Assembly (NCBI GenBank): GCA_934047225.1 | Contig: OW203983.1 | Location: forward strand, 38,064,310 to 38,128,309 | Source: Ypsolopha sequella | Lineage: Eukaryota > Arthropoda > Insecta > Lepidoptera > Ypsolophidae | Direction: 5' to 3' | DNA: 64,000 bases | Part shown: piece by piece, positions 57,241-64,000 of the stretch | Layout: every line of letters begins with the position of its first letter | How positions within the stretch are numbered: the first letter of the stretch is position 1 | The notes under the pieces: model-generated | What the model saw: the letters and a program-made list of their open reading frames with translations, nothing else | Told to the model about the DNA's origin: nothing | The model's database searches: none | Made by a program: the position numbers and the translations under genes

Positions 57241-57818
57241 ATGTATATGTAACGTAGGAACTGAGAAATCATAGAGGTAAGTCATATTTTTCTGTGTTTT
57301 CCGAAAACACGCTTTTTCAAAATGTTTTGAGCACAGCTTAGTGTATTTATGTGGTTCCCAAATTTGTCGCCCTGTTGACAGAATCCATTTTCTTTTCACT
57401 GCCGAATATTGTGGAAACCTAAAAATAAAATAATAAAATGAAATAAAGTTTTAATAAATTTACCGAAACAGAGATTAATTTCCCCAATTTTGGAAATGGT
57501 ATCCCAAAAATACGTATAATACGATCGAATTTTATACACCATGAAACGTGATGAAACATGGTCGACTTCTATGAGACTTCACGCACCTACTGAACATAGT
57601 AGCATAATATAGCCTAAAAAAATATACTTGAAATACGAACTTTAGATTCAAAATTAATATTTCAACGCCCTAAAACAAAGAAAAGCATGCATTGTATCCT
57701 ACTGTGAGTTTATTTGATTAAAATATTTGTCAAAATATAGCACTTACGAGTGAAATGTAATATCTTCATATTTCCGCTCACTACGGCTTTTACATCCCAA
57801 AACACAACAATGTACCAT
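57241..57818 (-). CDS. THAP-type DNA-binding domain, two exons, intact
   Basis: Exon 1 is 57818-57748 (MVHCCVLGCKSRSERKYEDI, TFH; donor GTAAGT). Exon 2 is 57418-57241 (acceptor TTTTTAG; SFPQYSAVKRKWILSTGRQI, HKYTKLCSKHFEKACFRKTQ, FSVPTLHIH), then another donor-like GTAAGT. Phases agree. All THAP hallmarks are present: C-x4-C (CCVLGC), the FP before helix 1, the Trp, C-x2-H (CSKH) and the VPTL box. THAP domains bind DNA and open P-element transposases and THAP proteins. The following donor implies more exons, but none was recognised on the minus strand below 57240. It sits between long inverted repeats, so the gene probably belongs to that element. Confidence 0.75.
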
Positions 57819-58099
57819 ATCCTCAGTGTTCTTTGCGTAGTTATCACGAAATAATTTGCGTTCCAAACACTTTTCAACAACGGATCACAAAATTATCAAA
57901 TAAAATCAAATCACATGAAGCGGTTTGTTGTTGGTATGTTGGGCAAAACTGCTAGTTTGCCCAACAATAAAAGGCGAGACGCAGATAAGGACAGAAAATT
58001 TTGTCTTCATCTCCTTCACTCTTAGCTGTCAAACTATTTGTCTATCCTGCTTGCTCTTGGTATTGTTATTTGCGTGTCAAGTCCATTTGATGCTTCGTC

Positions 58100-58205
58100 C
58101 AAGAATCGGGTGGTGGGAAGGGGTTGCCAGCGTTAATTAAAAGTACCAAAATAACAATAATTTTCATGTGTACTTTTAATTAACGCTGGCAACCCCTTCG
58201 CACCA
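58100..58205. repeat. Hairpin insertion in the right arm
   Basis: AAGGGGTTGCCAGCGTTAAT with TAAAAGTAC (58119-58146) is mirrored by GTACTTTTAATTAACGCTGG and CAACCCCTT (58170-58198), and GGGTGGTG and CACCACCC continue outward. The left arm of the element (near 56735) lacks it, so it is a later insertion. Confidence 0.88.
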
Positions 58206-58449
58206 CCCGATCGATAAAAAATTTTTTTGGGTGCACAGGGAGTACAGAGCAACTGTTTGAAAAAAAAATTAAAGTCGCTGAACCCACATTTATTTTCTTT
58301 TTTTTCCCCACCACACTACACCCGCACCCAACGCTCGCCGCCTGCCAGCACGAAGATTATCGGAAAAGGTTGTTCAGGGAAGTAGCTAACGGAGTTTCAA
58401 TACAGCTGAAGCTACATGACCGATTTGGTCGCTAGCTCTTAGACTACTA

Positions 58450-59945
58450 CGTATCAATCCTATGTTCATTCGTGTTGGATTCAGACCCTCGGAAAATTAT
58501 TGTCTATGGGAAATAAAAATATACTACTTGGCTAAAATTATACTACGTTTCGTTTTTCGTTGATTTTTGTTTTGAATTTAAATAAAATAGCCTATTTGTA
58601 AAGGAAAATTAAAAAAAAATTTACTAAAAATATTCATAATTTAATAAAATTAAGGCAACTGGATCTCTATCTCAGCTAATTCGTCGATCGGAACTTCGTC
58701 CTTGGCATTGACTCTACGTAACATGTCGTCAGACGGCATAAATTCGATGCAAATTCCCTATATTGTAGGGTAAATGTTAAAAAACAAACGTCTCAACCAA
58801 CAAAACAAGTCGGTCGGCCTGAAGATGAAATTATGGTATTTTTACTTAGTATAGTTCCATTACGATAATACATACTACATGTCATGAAAATATGGTACAA
58901 ATAGTATAATTATACTACAAAATCCAACCCTGGTTCATATGAAGGCAGTGACCATAGAGTATATTGAATACAGTGACCACGGTGTTTTGACTGCCTTACA
59001 GTGCTTATGCATAGGGACTCATCGCTATTTGACCAAATTGGCACTAGATGGCGTTTATTGTTTTTTTTTATCTGGTCACCCTGAAATATGTTATCGAATT
59101 ACGTTCGGGCTTACGCAGCTCAAATTCTTAAAATATTGTATTCCTAAATAAATACTTTTTTATAGAATGCTAGATTTTTGCAGTTGGGTATTCCTAATTA
59201 ATATAAATATTGTTTTTTTGGAGGGCAATCAAAGTTGTCAGTTAGACCTTTTTGTTACAAAGTTTATCACAAAGACAAAGTAGTTAAATGTTTGAAATTT
59301 CTGTATAGTATGTATAATTGAATCAATGTTATAGTACAAAAAGTTTTGTATAGTTTCAGAACAACTTTGACTCGGGGCTTTGTTCCAATGTAATAGCTGG
59401 GTATTTAGTGCGATTAACCGTTTGAAGATGGACTATGAGCTCATATTTGGCACAGTTGTTCCATAGGTGGTCCCGAGTGGATTTAGCCCGGGAGACATCT
59501 GGAGGCGTTTCCGGGGTGGCGAGGAGCGGGGGGGGAAGTTTGATTCCGCCGCGCTCCCTTTTGAGTCATATAGCTCTCTAAGTGTACGTGCCTAGGGCAA
59601 GTTTGATATCATTTTCAGATAAATGAATTATGATGAACTCATTTCTGACAAAAAAAAAACGTCTTTACATACAAAAAAATTTAAATATTTGGTAAAATCT
59701 GTTAATCGTGAACAATTTTTTTTCACATAATGGTCGTTTTCATTTGAACCATAGAATATATCAATATTTAAAAAATATTTACTGAAAGCCACATTTATCT
59801 GTATTACAGACATACAACTTTTATTGTAATGTCGTGGCAAAAAGTGAGTAAAAAAAAATAAAGTTCACCACGGGGCAGAGTAGCGTATAGCGCGTGGTTA
59901 TTACTTTTAACAAAACGAATTTGTATTTGAATTGTCTTGATGACC
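58450..59945. other. Intergenic, nothing recognised
   Basis: AGTACAAAAAGTTTTGTATA with CAGAACAACTTTGACTC near 59333 resembles the last 40 bases of the window, so a dispersed repeat is present. The 70-codon frames at 58939 and 59628 have no motif. Confidence 0.4.
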
Positions 59946-60168
59946 ATTATACTGGGTCCTGTGGGGAGCATATATACGAGTACCTACTACCTAAGAAACA
60001 TACTATCTATATATATGAATCTAAAAGTTAGAAGAGTTGACTGTAGATTTGGTATCATATTGCATATAGGAATTTCATTAAAATTACTGGAGGTGTTTTC
60101 TAGTACCTATGTGCACCGACAACTCTTCAAGTTGAGGTAATTTTTGCACTTGTGCAACTGCTAGTACT

Positions 60169-61177
60169 CCCAAATTCTTCAAGGCCGTTTTCGGTCACAG
60201 CGACTGTCACTGCTGAGAGCAGCGCTGATGAGCCCTCACGTGGCTGACGTAGCCGATTTTTGCAGTGAACGTGCGACCACATTCACTGCACGTCAGCACC
60301 CCTCCAACTATAATTCATGGCCACTGGTGGTCGGACCTTAAGCTGGTCTCGTTTTGTGTCGAGCTCAGCACGTCTAATCGACTCGAAAGCATACACCTTA
60401 GTGTTCACAGCCTGCCTCCAATGTGGTCTGTCTGCTGCCAGTGTTTCCCATTGTGCTGGGTCTATTGCACATTTCTTCATGTGGCGGTTAAGCACATCTT
60501 TATACCGCAAAAATTGGCCGCCCTGTTTCCGTTTCCCTTCCTGCAGTTCGGAGTAGAAGATGCGCTTAGCCACCCTGGCATCAGACATTCGGAAAACATG
60601 GCCACACCATCGCAGCTGACGCCTCATTAGATAGGCCTTAATCCCACCGACATCAGCACGTCGCACAACTTCCGTGTTTCTCACACGGTCCAACCAGTGA
60701 ATGTTCTGGATGTCACGCAGGCATTTGAGGTGGAACCTATCCAATGTGCGGATATGCTTCCGGTATGGACACCACGATTCGGAGGCATAGAGAGGTTAGG
60801 CAAAACTATCGCCATGTACACAGACACTTTTGTATGGAGCTTTAGGTCATGTAACTGGAACACCTTGGGACGAAGTTTGCCGTAGGCTGCAGCAGCTGTT
60901 CCTATTCTGCTGTTGACTTCGTCGTCAAGATGGCACTTGGATGTAATCGTGCTCCCCAGATATTTGAATTTCTCTACTTGCTTCAGCGATGCCTCACCGA
61001 GTTTTATATCGACTGGCGCACTGAGAGTGTTTTGAACCATCACTTCGGTTTTCTTAACACTGATTTTTAGGTCAAAACGCCGACATATCTCATCGAGGCT
61101 CGACATTAAGCGCTGTAGATCATCTGAGGATTCCGCCACAAAACACAGGTCATCTGCGTACATTATCTCCGTTATGG
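60169..61177 (-). mobile_element. 5'-truncated LINE inserted in the HEEADTR pseudogene
   Basis: TGCTAGTACT flanks both sides (60159-60168 and 61178-61187), a 10-bp target duplication. The minus-strand frame opens at the catalytic box [19 protein letters not shown], so truncation removed everything N-terminal. It runs through [33 protein letters not shown], frame changes near 60790, [18 protein letters not shown], and after another shift ends with a C2H2-like [20 protein letters not shown] and a stop at 60209-60207. The final zinc-finger-like motif is known at the C-terminus of several animal LINE proteins. No poly(A) tail. Confidence 0.92.
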
Positions 61178-62037
61178 TGCTAGTACTACGATGTCAGTAT
61201 CAACAGTGCGTAGCATGATTTTTGTCAGACCTCGAGCGACAGCGTCAGACACATACGCCATCATGCGAGTATCCGCCTCTTCATGATCACACGGGGCTAA
61301 GCTCTGGGTGTCGCATGTTGTATTGGTCAAAATATTGGCTCCATCCGTGATATAAAATTCTTTACCATTGCCAAACTCATATGAATGACACAAGGTGGAA
61401 ATGAAATGAAACAATTCTTCCTTGTTGGAATTGATCCTCAGAAAATTCGCCCAACCTTTAGGTATTTTCGTCGAAGCAGTGACCCGTGTTCTTTGACCAG
61501 TGCCACGTTTTTTTCTGGTGTTATTTTTTAGCCAATCGCTCTTCTATATGTCCCAAACAACATCTAATCTTGAGACCGTGCCAAGTTCTTTACAAAGAAA
61601 CGGTATAAATACTGTTAAAGCATATTCACCGAAAGTTTTGCTTTGGCCAGGGCACAGCATGTGGACTTGTGCAGATCCGGCAAGTATTTTTAGCTTGATT
61701 GGATCTTGCAAACTTTTTTTCAGAGTTTGTCTGTAATCTCTCATTACAAAATTTTATGTTTTGCTCTTCACCACTTTTTTCTACCTTGAATATAACTTCG
61801 ACAACTTCAGATGAGGCGATCATTTTTGTGTCAATATTATATAAGTCGTGGGACTTTTCAAGGAAAGGGTTTCCCATATTATTGAATGTTGTTACCATTG
61901 ACTTTACATCCACCATAAATTTATTTTTATTTGCGGTCATGTCAGAAAGATGGCTGGTGTCTTCATCTATAGCGCTGTTCTCCGTATCAAAATTTCCTGC
62001 TCGAAACTGTTAAATTGTGTTGATTCGGCGTAGCACG

Positions 62038-62160
62038 ACTTAACTTATTTGACAGGACTAACCTTGTTTTAAGGGTCCTGTCTTTTTCTTTTTGTATCGA
62101 AAAGACAAAGACAGGACACTCAAAATAAGGTTAGTCCTGTCAAATAAGTTAATTTGTGTT
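62038..62160. repeat. Foldback in the HEEADTR pseudogene
   Basis: CTTAACTTATTTGACAGGAC and TAACCTT at the left are mirrored by AAGGTTA and GTCCTGTCAAATAAGTTAA at the right, and a second inner pair (GGGTCCTGTCTTTTTC / AAGACAAAGACAGGACAC) lies between. About 120 bp. Confidence 0.85.
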
Positions 62161-62510
62161 ACGCCAAATCGACACAAATATCTGCCAGTTCAGGTCCAGA
62201 AAAAGCCACTTAAGTCGAGCATCTGGATTTTCCGTCAAACCAACGAACCCTGTGGTGCGTAAAACAATATATAAAAATATATATAATAATATAAAAATGT
62301 AAAGTTTAAATAAGAATCAAATCAAATCAGCTACAATTTTTTTAGCATAGATATATTTGTAAGATAGAAATAACTTCCTACCTCCAACTCCTTTTAATAT
62401 GGCATTCATCTGCTCGTGTGCTTGTTCTAAAGCCATTCCAGTAAACTTGTGATTACTTTTTCGAGCCACAAATTGTCCCTTCTCAAAGTGTTTTAACACT
62501 TGGGTGGGTT

Positions 62511-62850
62511 TTTAAAAAAGTGTGGAACCAATTCAAAGTAGTCACAAAAACTTTTTAACTGTTTTGTGTGAAAAGAAACTACTTTATCTGGTCACTCAAA
62601 TATATTCTTCACTAGTTAGGAACAACAGTTCACCACGAAGTCAAGCAGGAAAAAGAGGGCCCGCTACCTCTTCCACCGATTTTTATATCACTCCTCCTTT
62701 CTCCAAAATGCCGGGAAGAACTAGTCAGCCAATCAGATTGAAGAGCCAATCCGAGACGTCCACCAGTGACAGCACGGTATTGCTAGTATAAAAATATACT
62801 AAAATAATCGTAGAATCGATTTTAAAACTCGATCATCATGACATTCGGCC
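62511..62850. other. Intergenic, nothing recognised
   Basis: The 89-codon frame at 62522-62791 has no known motif. Confidence 0.4.
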
Positions 62851-62854
62851 ATCG

Positions 62855-63210
62855 GACACCGTGCTACCTCCTGGTGCACGGAGCAATTAACACACAACAC
62901 TTGTAACAATTACACTACACTCAATTAATATACAACAACACTTCAATTACTCCTATTTCTAATAAAATATGAACTAAGATAATTACAATGTGTTCACTTT
63001 GATTTTCAACATTTATGATGGGTAAAGTTATGATTACACTGAATTATTTATATTTATATCAAGTCTCAGCTAGGATACATTTAGCTAGCTGATTTATCTC
63101 TGTTTAATTTACTTACTGGACTATGAAATTAACATATTTGTAAAAATATGTTTTCTGTTACATTGTTTTGAGATAATTCCATTAATAATATTTATATATC
63201 ATGACATGAC
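62855..63210 (-). other. Possible 3' LTR region of the gypsy element
   Basis: Follows the end of pol in the minus sense. TGTCATGATATATAAAT near 63203 could be an LTR start with a TATA-like box, but the 5' LTR lies outside the window, so the ends cannot be confirmed. A similar TGTCATGATGATC occurs near 62842. Confidence 0.3.
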
Positions 63211-63268
63211 TTTCGGTCATTCTAAAATTTTAATTATTAGGATACTCCTAAAATTTATGTTAATTACT

Positions 63269-63935
63269 AACGTGTTCATCAGCTGAGACATCACCTTGAC
63301 TACTTCTGCTTGAACTACTATTATCGACTTCTAAAGATTTGACATTTATCCAAGGTCTCATGCGGTCAGCTGCGATTACGGTATCATACACTTTCTTACT
63401 TGTCTTAAATCCAGGAACATTCTATATCTGTCATTACCTAGGCACTTAATAACTTTGTACGGTCCAATAAACTTCGACAAAAGCTTTGTACTTTTACCAT
63501 CATTGTGGTAATTATTTCTCAAAATTTTTACTAAGTCACCTTCATTGTAAATATTTGCAGATTTGTGTGTCACGTCATGTCTTAATTTTTGTTTTTCCTG
63601 TGCAGCATTTATGTTTTTACTTACGGATTCTCTTATAATCTCATGGTTTGAATCTTCTTCATTAGTAACCAAGTCTAACTTGTTTGAAAGATTATCACGT
63701 GATCTAACACTGAACAGAGCCTGTGCCGCCGTTTTTTGTGTAGTTACATTTATAATGTTATTTATTTCCCATTGTATTCTACCCAGACACTTATCCCAGT
63801 CACGCTCACTCTTTCCTGAATTATGTGTGGATAATGCATTTAGGATAGTTTGATTGAAGCGTTCTGCCTGTCCATTTGCCCTGGGACAAGCGACTGCGTT
63901 AAGAATATGCTTAATGCCATAACTATTACAAAGCT
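63269..63935 (-). pseudogene. Ty3/gypsy pol, integrase C-terminal part, frameshifted
   Basis: Minus strand from 63932: YGIKHILNAVACPRANGQAE RFNQTI, the end of the integrase catalytic core (the Glu in QAERFNQT is the third catalytic residue), then a helical linker and the C-terminal domain YNEGDLVKILRNNYH, LSKFIGPYKVIKCLGNDRYR. A one-base shift near 63420 moves the frame, after which GFKTSKKVYDTVIAADRMRP and WINVKSLEVDN continue to a TAA near 63271. Integrase inserts the element's cDNA into the genome. A stop and a repeat (63936-64000) cut it off upstream. Confidence 0.9.
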
Positions 63936-64000
63936 ACCGCCGCCGCTGATCAATCAAAATTATTGTACAAAAAGTTCATAAAAGTTTCCAAACAACTTTG

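Larger units (their letters stand above)
56503..58439 (-). mobile_element. Long-inverted-repeat element carrying a THAP domain
   Basis: Arms of about 250 bp: AGAGCTAGCGACCAAATCGG at 56503 is mirrored by CCGATTTGGTCGCTAGCTCT ending at 58439, and the match runs through GGAGTTTCAATACAGCTGAA-like, CCTGCCAGCACGAAGATTAT and TTGGGTGCACAGGGAGTAC to GACGAAGCATCAAATGGAC. TAGACTG (56496-56502) and TAGACTA (58440-58446) are a likely 7-bp, slightly diverged duplication. The middle holds an intact two-exon THAP domain. The right arm contains a later hairpin insertion (58100-58205). Confidence 0.85.
59950..62510 (-). pseudogene. HEEADTR-family multicopy protein, pseudogene split by a LINE
   Basis: Minus strand, in order: GQFVARKSNHKFTGMALEQA, HEQMNAILKGVGG (62499-62380); then NMGNPFLEKSHDLYNIDTKM and CNERLQTNSEKKF (61940-61690); KTFGEYALTVFIPFLCKELG and SRLDVVWDI with a stop (61670-61545); RTRVTASTKIPKGWANFLRI, ITDGANILTNTTCD, LAPCDHEEADTRMMAYVSDA and [13 protein letters not shown] (61500-61178). 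After a LINE insertion it resumes at 60168 as AVAQVQKLPQLEELSVHIGT RKHLQ. Proteins with this HEEADTR...VDTDVVVLA pattern occur in many copies in animal genomes and are thought to derive from mobile elements. I cannot name the function. Stops, shifts and insertions inactivate it. Confidence 0.8.

Noticed and set aside
60265..60630. 121-codon plus-strand gene
   Set aside because: Antisense of the LINE reverse transcriptase C-terminus.
61699..62013. 104-codon plus-strand gene
   Set aside because: Antisense of the HEEADTR pseudogene.

Overview
The window is animal nuclear DNA, AT-rich and intron-containing, with no bacterial features. Two conserved genes plus the repeat content (piggyBac-like TTAA-flanked MITEs, Tc1, Jockey-type and other LINE fragments, a Ty3/gypsy fragment, and a repeat starting GGCCAAGTGCGAG with a GGAACCCT end) suggest an insect, most likely a moth or butterfly. 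The order-level call is inference from repeat style.

Two host genes can be assembled exon by exon. CHMP3/VPS24, an ESCRT-III subunit, lies on the + strand at 28468-32161 (6 coding exons, 219 aa). XPR1, an SPX-EXS phosphate exporter, lies on the - strand at 50230-36080 (11 coding exons, about 669 aa). They converge tail to tail about 3.9 kb apart. XPR1 exon 6 carries one extra base in an A run (40800-40803) that breaks the frame as read. It is either an assembly or sequencing indel or a real lesion.

The rest is mainly mobile DNA, much of it nested. Left part (1-28 kb): a GGCCAAGTGCGAG repeat; a 3.3-kb satellite of 56-bp units with an 804-bp higher-order period; a Tc1 element inside the end of a MITE; a MITE inside a MITE, both with TTAA duplications; and a Jockey-type LINE (15.6-21.6 kb, minus) split by a dispersed repeat, which is split by a TIR transposon, which is split by another repeat. 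A decayed THAP domain sits at 24.8 kb.

Middle (28-51 kb): the two genes, with MITEs, foldbacks and LINE pieces in introns and between them. One MITE ends 16 nt upstream of the XPR1 exon 10 splice acceptor.

Right part (51-64 kb): a 48-bp minisatellite open on both strands; two inverted-repeat elements each carrying a two-exon THAP DNA-binding domain (one broken by a TGA, one intact); a multicopy HEEADTR-motif pseudogene split by a 5'-truncated LINE with a 10-bp target duplication; and the 3' end of a Ty3/gypsy pol gene with integrase.

I found no CRISPR, operon, rRNA or convincing functional tRNA gene. The most unusual objects are the two THAP-carrying inverted-repeat elements, the higher-order satellite, and the unclassified TIR transposon with a 4-bp ATTT duplication.
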